A DNA stretch of 64,000 bases from Endothia cerciana. Lineage: Eukaryota; Ascomycota; Sordariomycetes; Diaporthales; Cryphonectriaceae. Position numbers and translations under genes: made by a program. Shown here one piece after another: positions 1 through 11,060 of the stretch; position 1 is the stretch's first letter; each line of letters opens with the position of its first letter. Under the pieces are notes generated by a model. That model did no database searches and was not told the origin of the DNA. It was given only the letters and a program-made list of their open reading frames with translations. Location of the stretch: the NCBI GenBank assembly GCA_026119935.1, contig JALRMH010000005.1, positions 682,001 to 746,000 on the forward strand, read 5' to 3'.

Positions 1-2048
1 GTGTTTGCTTTTCTTGGATCAGGCCGCGACCACCCCACAACTCATGACCGTTTGTTCGGGAATTCAAGACCACGGACCACATATGAACATCGCGAGCGTG
101 GCCATCGTACGATGTCTTGTGGAGCCAAGAAGTTCATGCGCTGACGTGTAGTGCAAACACAAAAGCCCGGTGTGCTCGCCTCTCCCGAGCCCGCTTCATG
201 GGCATCGAACCCTTGTTGGATTTGCTCACTCCTTCTGAACCAGGGCTGCGCCCAAGGAGTGGTTCGATTCAATTTCGGCGGGTCCTCCAGAGGTCGAGGT
301 TGCATTGATCTTCCACACCGCAGATCAGCGAAGTCACGTTCGAACCCAGGATGAGAGGAGCCTGAAGCCGGGGACTTCAGGGACTTGTGATGTCACTTGT
401 CGCAGGGCCACAAAGCCAGTAAAGTTTGGCCCAAGGACCATGGCCATATACTCCGTACGTGGGCCTGCATGATAAGTCTTGATCCGTCTCCTCAAGCACC
501 TTCTATAGAAGCAATTCCACTCCGAGGCAGCCGATTGATTTCTTCTGCACAGCAAGACCGGGAATCAAGTCAGAGATGTAGGACCCCTCATAGATTGGAA
601 AGCGACAACCCCCCCGGAAGGCTCGGCTACGCTAACTACAACGCTGCGGCTCAAACCCACGGGCACTGATGGGGAATCGCCACGAGGACACGGCCCTTAG
701 GACCCTGTGGTGGAAGATAGCCCCCATTTCATGCAAAGAACCTACGACGATCCGGGGTCGAATGGAGCCTGGCCACACGCGAGGGGATCTTTCTGGTAGC
801 CCCGCTGTCTCAAGTGTCATGTCGTATGATTGTGCCTACATGACGAAGAATAAGGTTGACACTGTGGTGCGTTCCTCGGCCCTCAAAGCTTTTCTTTCGC
901 AGAAACAAGTGTTGGGGCACGCTCAGACTCATGTCACCAGCACAGTCCTCACCCGGCACTGACACGCAGCCAAGTCTCAACGTTTCCATCTGACAGAATA
1001 ACCCACAGAGGCCGTGATATCTATGGCCGATAGTGCCGCTTGGCTCGGAACAACACCCGAAGTCAGATTCCTGACCCAGGGGCTGTCAGATCCCGAGGTC
1101 GAATTAAAACCTGCAGGGGAAAACTCGGCCTGGTCCGCAGTGAGCATTGATTATCCACGACAACACTGAATGGGAACAACACGGCCCAGATACGTGGTCA
1201 TTATTCCTTGTACTCCCCTACAAGATGCATGTGACGGAAGCCCCAATTCTCTTACCGTGATGGTCCCTGTTCCTAGCAAAGGAATACTGTAGAAGGCAAA
1301 GGTCATTAAACCATCCCAGTCCACCATAGTACGTTAGGCATCAATTACCCTATCTACCGCTGCTGCCAGCAAATTTAGCCGAGCCGTCTAAAAGTTCTGA
1401 CAGCCGACCAGGCCCCCTTACCTCAATATAGGCTATCCCTCTGTACGGGCATTGGGGGCGGCAGGGTTAGGCCTTTGTGGGTCATGTTGCTCATGACATG
1501 TGACGCGACATCAAGGCTGGAGTAACAAATTGCGTGCGATAAAACTTACAGACAGGCGTATTGTCAAGTGCAGGTCACGATCGCGATCAAGATTGGAGGA
1601 AACTCGCCGGTACGGACGCGCTATCTGCTCTGCTCCACTCCTGTTTGTTAAAACTCCGGGCTTATGGCGACCGTCTGAGGCCCGAGGCAATACGACCATG
1701 ATAACTAACACTTGATGCGCGGCGATACTATGTACTGACTTGCTATTGCATAGGTCAATCGAGATTCTAGACGCCTGCGTGTAGCCGTGCCTGACATGCG
1801 ATTGATTAGATTGCCCAGTGGCGCCGGAGAAGGGGCCCGGTGTGTGTGTGGGGGGGGGGGGGGGAAGACCCCGGCCGTGGTCGCCAGCGGGCCGAGAATC
1901 TGACAGCCGATGTTGTTGTTCTGTCTCAATGTGAAACGACGTCATCTTGTAGTTCGAAGACAACACCGCGAGCCCAGCAAGGTCAAGACACACAGGCTCC
2001 GAAAGAAGAGGACTGCCGACAAGACTGGCTGTGTCGTCCTGACTCGAT
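1..2048. other. gene-free stretch at left edge
   Basis: No reading frame here has the composition or motifs of a protein. The frames present are short, overlap on both strands and show no splice-joined continuation. The only distinct element is a (TG)n-G15 run near 1841-1864. The last few hundred bases probably hold the promoter and 5' leader of the GH93-like gene that follows. Confidence 0.6.
1841..1864 (+). repeat. (TG)n followed by G15 homopolymer
   Basis: A short alternating TG run passes directly into an unbroken run of 15 G at 1850-1864. It lies about 185 bases upstream of the GH93-like start codon. It is one of many G/C runs in the window. Confidence 0.9.
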
Positions 2049-3278
2049 ATGAATGCCATGAAGGCATACAGGAAGTCGGTCGGAGTGCTGTCTGCGGCCC
2101 TCTTCGTCATCCTTTTCCTGGGACTCTACAAAACGACGACCCACACACGTCCCAGGCCGCAGATAACAGACAAGCTCGGCCTCAACAGACCGGATCCGGC
2201 TCCTGGTCCCGGCACCTCGACCGGCGACCAGCCTCCAGCGGTGCCAGGCCCCTCTGGGCGCGTCCTGGACGAGGATCTGGTGCTGCACGATGCGCCCGCC
2301 ACATACCCCCGGCTGACGCGCCTATCAGACGGCTCCGTCCTGCTGGGCTTTACGCGCATCGAGCCGCCGGCGCGGACCCTCACTATCAAGCGCAGCGTCG
2401 ATAATGGGAGGACGTTCGAGTCCTGGGGCGAGGTCACCCGGTGCGGCCATGACTGCGGCAACCTCTTCCTGCTCGAGGTGCCCGGTTCGGAAACCGAGCC
2501 GATGCCAAAGGTACTGGCCGCCTTCCGGAACCATGATGTCGTTGATCCCAAGACGAACCGAAGGCCTACGTGGTTCCGCATAACGGTCTGTGAGTCGCTC
2601 GACGGCGGCCGGACGTGGAACTACCTGTCGCAAGCCGCAGAGAAGCCGGCACCCTGGGGTCTATGGGAGCCCTTCATGCGCATCGGCTCAGGCGGCGAGG
2701 TGCAGATGTCGTACTCGCAGGAGCTGGAAGCGAAGGATCAGAATACCATGATGCGGGCGTCGTATGACCGGGGCCGGACTTGGTCGGAGGCAAGGACGGC
2801 CACGGGCGCCGGGGAGCTACTGAGGGATGGGATGACTGGCATTGCGGCCACCACGGATCGGGGAAGGCCAGCACTGGTGATGGTCTTCGAAACGACGAGA
2901 TATGGGACATTCTCAGTGGAGGCTGTTGTCTCGTATGATGACGGATCCACGTGGGGTCATCGGCAGGTCGTTTTTGAGACGCAGCGGGGTGCGAATGCGG
3001 GATCCCCTCAGATCGAGGCGTTTGCGAACGGTGGTCTGGCAACAGTCTTCATGACTGACATGGATGTGGACGTGAGGGACTGGCCGCGGAAGGCATCAGT
3101 GAAAACCCTCTTTGGTGGGCCTCTGGTCGATGGAAAATTACAATGGCAGTCTCCTCAGACCGCATGTCCCCGTCCGTCATTTTGGCCTGGCATCTTCAGA
3201 TTGAGTCATACCCAGCTGCTTGCAGTATGCGAGCACGGCAAGGGCATTCAGAGCCGTGTACTCGAATGGGGCCCGTAG
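2049..3278 (+). CDS. GH93-like Asp-box (BNR) protein with N-terminal membrane anchor
   Basis: Single-exon gene of 409 aa. Residues about 11-27 form one hydrophobic segment after a short basic N-terminus, so it is a signal anchor or uncleaved signal peptide; a Pro-rich linker follows to about residue 70. Four Asp-boxes (S-x-D-x-G-x-T-W/F) stand at about 116-123, 183-190, 238-245 and 295-302, which indicates a six-bladed sialidase-superfamily propeller. The segments GLWEPFM (about 204-210) and LLRDGMTGIA (about 257-266) resemble exo-arabinanases of family GH93 more than true sialidases; this is from memory of the family. A role on arabinan or a related plant-wall side chain outside the cell is inferred. 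The first ATG is used; an in-frame ATG three codons on is an alternative. Confidence 0.85.
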   Translation: MNAMKAYRKSVGVLSAALFVILFLGLYKTTTHTRPRPQITDKLGLNRPDPAPGPGTSTGDQPPAVPGPSGRVLDEDLVLHDAPATYPRLTRLSDGSVLLGFTRIEPPARTLTIKRSVDNGRTFESWGEVTRCGHDCGNLFLLEVPGSETEPMPKVLAAFRNHDVVDPKTNRRPTWFRITVCESLDGGRTWNYLSQAAEKPAPWGLWEPFMRIGSGGEVQMSYSQELEAKDQNTMMRASYDRGRTWSEARTATGAGELLRDGMTGIAATTDRGRPALVMVFETTRYGTFSVEAVVSYDDGSTWGHRQVVFETQRGANAGSPQIEAFANGGLATVFMTDMDVDVRDWPRKASVKTLFGGPLVDGKLQWQSPQTACPRPSFWPGIFRLSHTQLLAVCEHGKGIQSRVLEWGP

Positions 3279-4176
3279 AGGAGGAGGCTTGGTATTATTG
3301 ACCGAAATGCATGGCCTTGCTAGCTAAGATACTCTGAAAGATACTCTGAGAGAGTTGAATAGATGACACACACTTTGCGGTATTCAGATTTGACTTCAGA
3401 CATGGGCAGCGATTCTTTCAACAGCGGTACACATTCTATTGTATTGCCCAGCCATTCTGAGAGAACATAAGGTCCGTGCGTATTGAGTGAGGCTGACTGA
3501 AGTATCTGGGATTTGTCCTACGCACTTCTGAGACAAGGCCCTAGAAGACATAAGACCTTGGAAACCGACCTCATGGGCTCCACATTGACTTGGTGAGTTG
3601 CATATGACGCAGGGCTCGCGACTACCTACATATGTATCGCGTTCTTCTTGCAGCCTAGATTGATATATGGCTCGATCAAGCCAGAGGGAAGTTGTAGACC
3701 ATCAGTATGGGTCCAAGCACCCCCCGCCAAAGATAAGTAATTTGTAACACGATGATGTGAGTGACACAGCTTTCAAAGATCTGCTCTAGGGTATTGCGGC
3801 TTCAGGTGTCTCGTAGGCGCTATTCAACTGCTCACGATCTACGACTCGTCATACAGATTTACTTCCATAATCATGTAAAATCCCAGGTCGACGTGCTTGC
3901 AGTGACATTCGACGCCGGATGATTCACTCTCCAGCACGAGGGTCATTGCTTTCAGGCTCTCATACAGCCTCGGACATCCTGTTGCTCCTCGAAAACACGC
4001 CTCGACGCTGTTGAGGAGGCTGTTTTAAAGGCCGGGAAGCAAAATGGTAATTATCCCTTGCCATCGACTTTCTGTTGCGATACTTCTCACAAGAGGCAAT
4101 CGATCTCATTGGAGCATTATTCCGGGTGCTTGTCTCGATAATAACGGCATTTCAGTACGCTTACGCCTTTCGCAAA
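3279..4176. other. intergenic, no gene seen
   Basis: About 0.9 kb of mixed composition between two plus-strand genes. It should contain the terminator of the GH93-like gene and the promoter of the next. An in-frame extension upstream of 4177, with a hydrophobic stretch, exists from an ATG at 4075. The downstream ATG is preferred because it creates a myristoylation motif. Confidence 0.5.
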
Positions 4177-5061
4177 ATGGGTTGTACTTCCTCTCGTTCA
4201 ACGCAGCCTCCCCAGAGAGAACACCAATCTGGACGAAGCGAATACGGGTCTTCAGATCCCCATAACTCTGTCACGTCTGTACAACATCAATCCGGCACGT
4301 CTAGAGGTCTTCGAGGTCGGGGGCTGGTGTCCCTTAAGGATCTTGGCTACGAACTTTCACTCGTAAGTGAGCTTTCAAACGATGATGGGACTTTCTTGAC
4401 TTGCAATATTCACGAAATTGGAATATTGTCGTACATTGCTCAGCTTTCCGTTGTCGAAAACGGAGTGAACCAAGATGATGCTGGGTTACTCATTGTTCAC
4501 TTCATTGGCACAGAGAGAGACTCTCGCGAGGAAAGGCAGAGGCCGCGCGCTCGGGATATTCTTGCTGCGTTCTGGGTATACCAGATGCGGCGAAGTCTCC
4601 AACACCTTCGCAAAATACAGTTTCGGATTGTTGTTGAACCAACTACCAGAGATGTTGTGCGAGACTGCGTCTGCCTGCTGTTGGATGTGGCATTCGATCA
4701 GCTCCAGGATGCTCCATGGGAGGACATGACTCTATACGCCTCTCCATCGGACAGTAACTCAGGTCAGGCGTGGAATCTCCTTTGTGAGCGCTCCAGATTA
4801 GTTCGGTGCGTCAAAGGCATGATACGAGAGTTTCCGGATATGGCGCATCTAGGCGAGCGACTCGATATTGTCCGAATAGACATCAATCAGGCATACGACA
4901 GATTCGGAGAACGAAGCGCATTTGACTTGGAAGTCTTTCTGGACCATCGGTATGTTCTAAATGTGCATGGGTCGCTAGTCGGACAGTCCATTCTGGCTGT
5001 GGGAAGTAGTATTACTGACACTTTCTTTGGGACAGTGGATGAACGACTCAATGTGGAATAA
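4177..5061 (+). CDS. unknown protein with N-terminal MGC myristoylation/palmitoylation motif
   Basis: Open frame of 294 aa counted from the ATG at 4177. That start gives an N-terminus MGCTSSRS: Gly2 for N-myristoylation, Cys3 for palmitoylation and Ser6 in the favourable position, followed by a polar Ser/Gln/Arg-rich segment. This points to peripheral attachment on the cytosolic face of a membrane. The rest is a globular, mixed alpha/beta-looking region that I do not recognise. It has an acidic-hydrophobic pattern and no transmembrane helix. An ATG at 4075 would add 34 residues with a hydrophobic stretch and hide the motif, so it is less likely. No intron is needed. The function is unknown. 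Confidence 0.6.
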   Translation: MGCTSSRSTQPPQREHQSGRSEYGSSDPHNSVTSVQHQSGTSRGLRGRGLVSLKDLGYELSLVSELSNDDGTFLTCNIHEIGILSYIAQLSVVENGVNQDDAGLLIVHFIGTERDSREERQRPRARDILAAFWVYQMRRSLQHLRKIQFRIVVEPTTRDVVRDCVCLLLDVAFDQLQDAPWEDMTLYASPSDSNSGQAWNLLCERSRLVRCVKGMIREFPDMAHLGERLDIVRIDINQAYDRFGERSAFDLEVFLDHRYVLNVHGSLVGQSILAVGSSITDTFFGTVDERLNVE

Positions 5062-5446
5062 TCAAGGGGCAAAATTCCGGATGTAACTGAAGAGACGCGT
5101 ACATCTTCAGTCATCCGGCGATACAGCAGGGATGCCAACTTATGGAGTATCAACCTTAAGCCGCAGGTTTTGTATACTAGCGAGCTTGAGCCGTAATATT
5201 CAATCACCAGATTCTCTGATTACCTAGGCATATGGCAGCTCTCTGGCCTCCGATGATGCCCTCGGCAAACATCTGTATGATATGCGCACACGGGGGGGGG
5301 GTGGGGGGGGAGAGAGAGAGAGAGAAGAAAAAAGGAGAACAAGGAAAGGTAAAACACACCCGTAATGATAGAAAGCCGAGCACTCTTGAATCATTTCTTG
5401 AAACTAATCTATGTGCCAGGCTCGGATACTTTACCCCCTGGCCTTA
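5062..5446. other. intergenic between convergent genes, with G/AG run
   Basis: This lies between the 3' ends of a plus-strand gene and a minus-strand monooxygenase gene, so both terminators should be here. It contains the G10-T-G8-(AG)7 run at 5292-5324. No coding frame is credible. Confidence 0.5.
5292..5324 (+). repeat. G10-T-G8-(AG)7 purine run
   Basis: A strongly strand-asymmetric purine run: ten G, one T, eight G, then seven AG units leading into an A/G-rich tail. It lies between the 3' ends of convergent genes. Confidence 0.9.
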
Positions 5447-6664
5447 CTACTGCTGCCTCGTGACCCATTCATCAACAACACCCTTGAAATCAGGTTTGTA
5501 TAGCCATCCGAGGTCGAACTCCTCCTTCATCACGCCACTATCTGTTCCAACTATGACATCATTGCTGGGCATCCGCCTCAGGTCGATCTGTCTGTTCAGC
5601 TCCAGCACCTTGTCTATGCGACCCTGACGATACGACTGCCAGAAGCTCAGCGCGTCCTGCTTGTTCTTCATCTCTGGAGCGCAACCCAGAAGTAAGGCTA
5701 GCATGTAGACGTCCTCAAAAGCCTGGTTGATGCCCTGACCGGCTGACGGAGGTATGGCATGGGCAGCGTCGCCGAGGATGATGACACGGCGCGTATTGGA
5801 AGCCCAATTATCAAGCCTAGGAACGATGAAGTATGGCCAAATATTCAGCTTAGCAGTGCTGATGTGTGAGGTCGCGTTATGGACTATTTCGGGAAATAGG
5901 TCATTGTCCTGCTGCAAAAACCGTACAGCGTCGTCTTTGGATTCAAGCGTCTTCTCCCAGCCGGCGCGATTCTCTTCGAGCACTCGTCGTTGCTTGCCAA
6001 TGAGAACCTCTGAGCCATCTGGCTCCTGAGGCGCAATGACAAATGCACCGCTGGGAGAGGTGATAGTGACAGGAATGTGATAGCCCTCTGGAAGCTTGAG
6101 CTGGGCCGTGGGAACTGCTGCTGTAATACCCGCCATGTGAACGAATCTCGGTTCCAAGTCTAGATACAGATGGCGTCGGACTTTCGAATGGATACCATCG
6201 GCACCGATGAGGAGACTAGCTGTCTCAGTTGTGCCGTCTGCAAAGGCGAAAGTGACACTGTCTTGCTCGTCCTTGACCACATGAGAAAACTTTTTGCTGA
6301 AGATCACCGGAACGCCTTTCTCCTTCAGTTCCTCCACCAACACGTCAATGAGCACATGTCTGTAGACACGAAGGGCTTGATACCCATACTCGTTCTGACT
6401 GCCAAACTCATACGTCTCAAGTAGGTTACCAGGGACATCCTTGAATTCCAATATGTCGAAGTTATAGCCTTTGGATTTGACCTTATCGTACAGGTCGAGG
6501 GCGTCAAGGACCCGCAGAGCGTTAGGAGAGAGCATAACAGCACCGCCTATATTCAGAGGTGCAGATCGGAACTCATATACAGTTGATGGAATCCCCTGTT
6601 GATGAAGAGCAAGAGCTAGAGTGAGGCCGGAAAGTCCAGCGCCGATGATCTTGATAGTAGCCAT
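5447..6664 (-). CDS. FAD-dependent aromatic-type monooxygenase (salicylate hydroxylase-like)
   Basis: Single-exon gene of 405 aa from the ATG at 6664. That start puts the Rossmann GxGxxG (GAGLSG, residues 8-13) right at the N-terminus, as usual for group A flavin monooxygenases. An upstream in-frame ATG at 6703 would add 13 residues. The family's other fingerprints are present: the DG motif in GADGIHSKVRRHL (about 154-166), which contacts both FAD and NAD(P)H, and the GD motif LGDAAHAIPPSAGQG (about 297-311), which binds the FAD ribityl chain. No signal peptide or transmembrane tail is seen. The enzyme should hydroxylate or epoxidise a small, probably aromatic, substrate using NAD(P)H and O2. 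The substrate cannot be read from sequence and no biosynthetic core gene is nearby. Confidence 0.9.
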   Translation of the reverse strand: MATIKIIGAGLSGLTLALALHQQGIPSTVYEFRSAPLNIGGAVMLSPNALRVLDALDLYDKVKSKGYNFDILEFKDVPGNLLETYEFGSQNEYGYQALRVYRHVLIDVLVEELKEKGVPVIFSKKFSHVVKDEQDSVTFAFADGTTETASLLIGADGIHSKVRRHLYLDLEPRFVHMAGITAAVPTAQLKLPEGYHIPVTITSPSGAFVIAPQEPDGSEVLIGKQRRVLEENRAGWEKTLESKDDAVRFLQQDNDLFPEIVHNATSHISTAKLNIWPYFIVPRLDNWASNTRRVIILGDAAHAIPPSAGQGINQAFEDVYMLALLLGCAPEMKNKQDALSFWQSYRQGRIDKVLELNRQIDLRRMPSNDVIVGTDSGVMKEEFDLGWLYKPDFKGVVDEWVTRQQ

Positions 6665-7827
6665 GATGAGAGGTTCAAAGTGAGATGAGCATTCGGTGTG
6701 CAAGAAGACTGACGTAGCGATTTATTTGTTTAATAGATTGATGGAGGCTTTATTCAACTGACAATCAGAGTGGTCTTCGACATGTTATATATTTTCTATA
6801 ATGTCGCCTCTTCACTTACACGCCAATGCCGAAAAGCCCGAAATAGCTCGGGCTTTTAAGTGTGCCCCGGGCATTTCGGTGCTGTTTAGTCATCTTCTAG
6901 ACGCCCGTGGTCTCAAATTGCAAATCATATTGTCTCTTCGTTATGTAGTAAGATTAATCATTGCAACGGACAAGGACTTGAACTAGATGCAGAAGCATCA
7001 ACCTGCCCAATGGCACATCCATGGCTGCCTACATAGTATACAGATCAGGACCTCGCACACCATCTCGGAGCTTCCAGACTTAGGCAGCAATTTTCCATGC
7101 TTCGCCATAGGTCTCTGTATGCGGTATGTTCTGAATCTACATGCGGCGTCTACTCTTGGTCCTTGGAGATCCGAAGCCTTATGCGATGAGCAGTTCCTTG
7201 TAGTGGCTTCGGATTAGAAAACGACACGCGGTGTATAGTTGGCTTCGGCTTCGATGACATGGGCATGGCCATGTGTAGTGATGCTGTAATTTAGGTGTTC
7301 TCAATTCCCATCGAGGACTGCCTTCGTCTCGTGGAAAGGTGAAACAATCAACACCGTTCATTCAAACGAGTCGACGCAAGCTTCTGCGTCCGCATAAGTC
7401 CTCTCACTCCCTCAGGGGCAAAAAGTTCCATTTCATAGCTAAATTATGAGGTTATCGAGATGAACGAGCCTATCATTGAGAGGAATGGGATAGAGAAGAC
7501 GGCTAAGGCATGGCGAAGAGAATAGGCTCTCTACTAACATCGGACGGGCGTTGCAATGGTAGTTTGAGCTTGATCGCCATAGCGCGGCGTTAAGGCAACA
7601 CACTGGGCTAGAGCCTCAAAAGTGAGTTGTCAGCATAGTGCGAGACACGCCAGTGGAGTCCGAGCTTCCATAAATGGGAATGCTGCTGCACAGCGCATAA
7701 TCAGTAAGTAATGGTGCTCTAGCGTGTTCAAACTTGGTGCAGAGGAAGAAACGCGGTATCATGATACCTTTTGGGCTGCCCAAAGGTTGTTTGAGCTGTC
7801 CCAAAGACAAGAATACTTTTCTAGAGT
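6665..7827. other. intergenic, no gene seen
   Basis: About 1.2 kb between two minus-strand genes. It must hold the promoter of the FAD monooxygenase (near 6665-6900) and the 3' end of the ferric reductase gene. Short frames on both strands lack splice partners or motifs. Confidence 0.5.
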
Positions 7828-9957
7828 TTAGACTTCCCACTTCGCCGAGTACCATTCCAGATTCTCAACGCACCACGCTGGCCCAGCATTGCCCTTTTGT
7901 GCCCCTCTGATTTCGCCGCGAAGTCTCAAGCAAGCGGCTTCGGTAGTGCTCAACAGACCCTCCGGACCCGAGACGTAGACCCAGGCTTTCGACTCCGAGC
8001 CACACAAGGTGCTCACGACTGTCGTTGTTTTCTCCCTATTTTCATCCACGTGCAATATGTCCCGCAGGCATGACGAGGCATCGACACGGCCAGACTCGGA
8101 GCTCACATGAACCCTTAAATCCATGTTCCTTACCCTCCTGGCCATCCCTTCTAATTCTCTCCATTCATGGACGTTCGATAATGCTCTACTTCTCACAGTC
8201 CAGAGTAGGAAAAGCTTCGCTTGGGCGTCGCCACCCCGGTTCTCCGACCACCAATGGGCCAGACTGCAAGCCCCAGTGATGCCGGTGCCTCCCACAATGC
8301 AGATGACTCTCGACGCGGCGAGGTATCCAGTATCAGTGGGGATGTACGGACCCTCGACTCGCACCTTGATGTCTTTCCGATCTCCCCTCGAGGGCACCAT
8401 TGCGCCAAGCTTCCACGTCCACTCTGATAGAAGTCAGAGATCTATTTCGCAGGGGCAAGGTGCTAAACGCCTCGGGGTAAAAGGATGAACTTACCCTTGT
8501 CCAGTTTCTTTTGCTTCTTCTTTCCCTGGGCTCTCTGGAATAGGAGGATCGGACCCACAGTGACAGAGCCAACCTTTGCGGCGGTGAAAGGGTGGTTTTG
8601 CACCTTGCTGACTTCTGGGAACACCAAGCTGTACGACTGAATCGGTTGGTCCACACTCACTTGTTCCTCTGCCGCGCCATCATTGTCGATTTTCTCCATT
8701 GTGACGGGCAACTGAATACGGTACCAGCCGTCACCCATGTTCTCCACTGTCCCGGTCACCTTCCTCACCAACTTACTAGCTCTCCAACCCCAGTCAGCCA
8801 CCAGCATCATCAATCCAGGCAGAAGAAAGTAGAAATCGGTGCCTATGATACTATGTGGTCAGTAAATGCCTGAAATTCAAGGGAGTATGTCTCAAGCCCA
8901 GGGCCAGTAGCGGAGTTCTTTGTACAACTGACATGACCTATCCCCTAGTGTGAAGGCTGAAGATCTTGCCACGATTGGTAGGGAGGGCCTCTTGGAGTTG
9001 CTTACTGGCGTGTAAGGATAAGAAAATAAACACACAAATGCTGAGAAGCACATGAATGTAGTAAAACACGTTGTAATTGTTTCGTCGAAGCACAGGAAGA
9101 GACGTGATGATGATGATAATCATCAGAACGAAACTGATCAGGCCACTTGGAAGTGCGAATCGTGCGGAGAAACCACTCGCGGTCATTGCTTCAGGGAGTG
9201 TTTGCGTGGGATTGTCGGGATTCCAAGCCAGCTCCTTAGGTGTTGGCACAAAATTCGTCGCATTGGATGCAGAAGCAGAGCTATACACTCCGGGATGAAG
9301 CCAACCCACGAAGCTCTTGATAAAGAATAAGTAAGATCATCAGGACCAGGTCGAGGAATTACTCACATAGTACGCCACAGAATGTGCAATAGCGGCTGTG
9401 AGTAACAAGTATGCGATCAACTTGTGCGCATATAACAACGTGCTCTGATGCAGTTGAAACACTTGACCAAGGATACTATTCCTCGAAACGGGGATAATGA
9501 CAAGCCCTAGGAGGATATCGGCATGGTGTCCCATCACGCCTGTAACGGCCAGGCGTAGTCGTGCTGCCATCCAGCCATAGGGGTCAGTCCTCTGGCCCCA
9601 ATAGGCCAGTTGAGGTCCGAGCCATAACCATGTGATCCCCAGACTCAAGCCAATAATCCATGTTGCCAATGTGATACCACCGAGGCTAAGGCGCCTCCGT
9701 AGTACAGGCAACTCCTGTCGCACAAGGTAAAAGTTGCTTATCCTCCGAGCCCTAGGGGACACGGCGCGAATGTACAATATGCAGCAAGTACTTGTTAGGA
9801 ACGTATAGAATGTCGCAATGTGTACCCGAGTCTGGTAAGGAAGGTATGATTCTGGGCAGATCGTCGCATAGCAAGGAGCATATGTAAGAGCCAAAGCCAA
9901 CCCTGTCGACAGAGTAAGGACAGTGAAAAGAAAAATGGTTTGGGCTGGTCGGTTCAT
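7828..9957 (-). CDS. ferric reductase (FRE/NOX-type transmembrane metalloreductase)
   Basis: Four exons: 9957-9367, 9315-9006, 8842-8495 and 8423-7828. The introns are 51, 163 and 71 nt, all GT-AG, in phases 0, 1 and 1. The product is 614 aa. An N-terminal multi-helix region carries two heme-ligand His pairs spaced 14 apart: H178/H192 (motif YAHKLIAYLLLTAAIAH) and H285/H299 (IHVLLSICVFIFLSLH). The cytosolic half has the FAD motif HPFT (384-387) and the NADPH motif GGTGITG (461-467), followed by a Cys-Gly pair and an SGPEGL stretch typical of the C-terminal NAD(P) subdomain. It should pass electrons from NADPH through FAD and two hemes across the membrane to reduce external Fe(III) or Cu(II). 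An upstream in-frame start would add 47 residues before the first helix and is less likely. No multicopper oxidase or permease partner lies in the window. Confidence 0.92.
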
Positions 9958-11060
9958 GATCGTGAGTGAGTTATAGACGTAAGGCAAGGCGTTAAAGCTA
10001 TTTGTCTGGCATGTCTTCTGAGGACCAGCCTTTTGTTTATGCTCTATTTTATGTCCTCTGTAAGAAAAGACTGTTTCCCTCAACTGCGAAGTGATCACCC
10101 GCCGTCTCGGTAGATTGTCTCGGTTTATTAGCTCGGTTGATAGTCTGCTTCAGATGTTCATTGACCCGGCCTGCGTAACAGAGAGTTGTCAGCCATGCTG
10201 CAACTTTGGCGACCTTACGAGTCAAGAGGCTTTCTTAATGAGATGAAAAACCGTAGTCGTGACAGCACATACAGAAACTACAAGGATGGCAGTGTCTCGG
10301 CAATATGGATGAGACCTACTAAGTGTAGCGCTCCTCGCCCCGATCAGTGAGTCAAGAGACCAAGTCACCTAAGTCTCAACCTTGAATCTTGTCGACTTAT
10401 ACATGCAACAAGTGCCTATAGTGTATTATCTGTTACTAAAGAACCGCATGTTCATCAATGGCACCGCGCGTCTGGATTGTTGAGACGAGGGTCCCTCCGA
10501 TCTTTCCACTGCCGAGTTGTCCTTTGGCCCTATTGCCAAACTCATGCAAGATATGGATGGACTGCATGGGACTAAGTGTTGCAGAAATGCGGCCAGAAGA
10601 GGGCTGAAATACATATGCGTGATTCGGCGGCATTTCGGACAAAAATTCTGCAAATCCGCCACATATTTTTATGCTGCGTGATCATTCGCTCCATGTCCTC
10701 TTGGCCTAGCTTGTTCATGTTACGCACCCATTACTCACTCTAGAGCAGATCGTGAGGATTCTTCGAATCCAACCAATGATTACCATTTGTGACCGCGCAG
10801 GCAAGAGTCAGGGTATATACCTAGGTATGCAGTCACAGAACTTCAGGGGGCTGGATGGAAATCTCTTCTTGACCGAACCATAAACAATGCCGCTAGTTCT
10901 TACATAGTTTTACACAAAAGTTCGACAAGGCTGGGCTCAAAAGCAGTGTGGTGCTACTGGGGAAGCACACTAATTATGAACGTGAACAGGATTCCGATGT
11001 GGCTCGGTTCCAGTCCCTTGGCGTACCAGCCAGTGATTCCCTTGCTGAAACATGCTTTTC
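9958..11060. other. intergenic, no gene seen
   Basis: About 1.1 kb between two minus-strand genes: the promoter side of the ferric reductase gene and the 3' side of the coiled-coil gene. No convincing coding frame, repeat or RNA was found. Confidence 0.5.

Noticed and set aside
1511..2110. 199-codon minus-strand frame near the left edge
   Set aside because: It includes a poly-Pro run made by the G15 tract, has no motif, and overlaps the start of the GH93-like gene.
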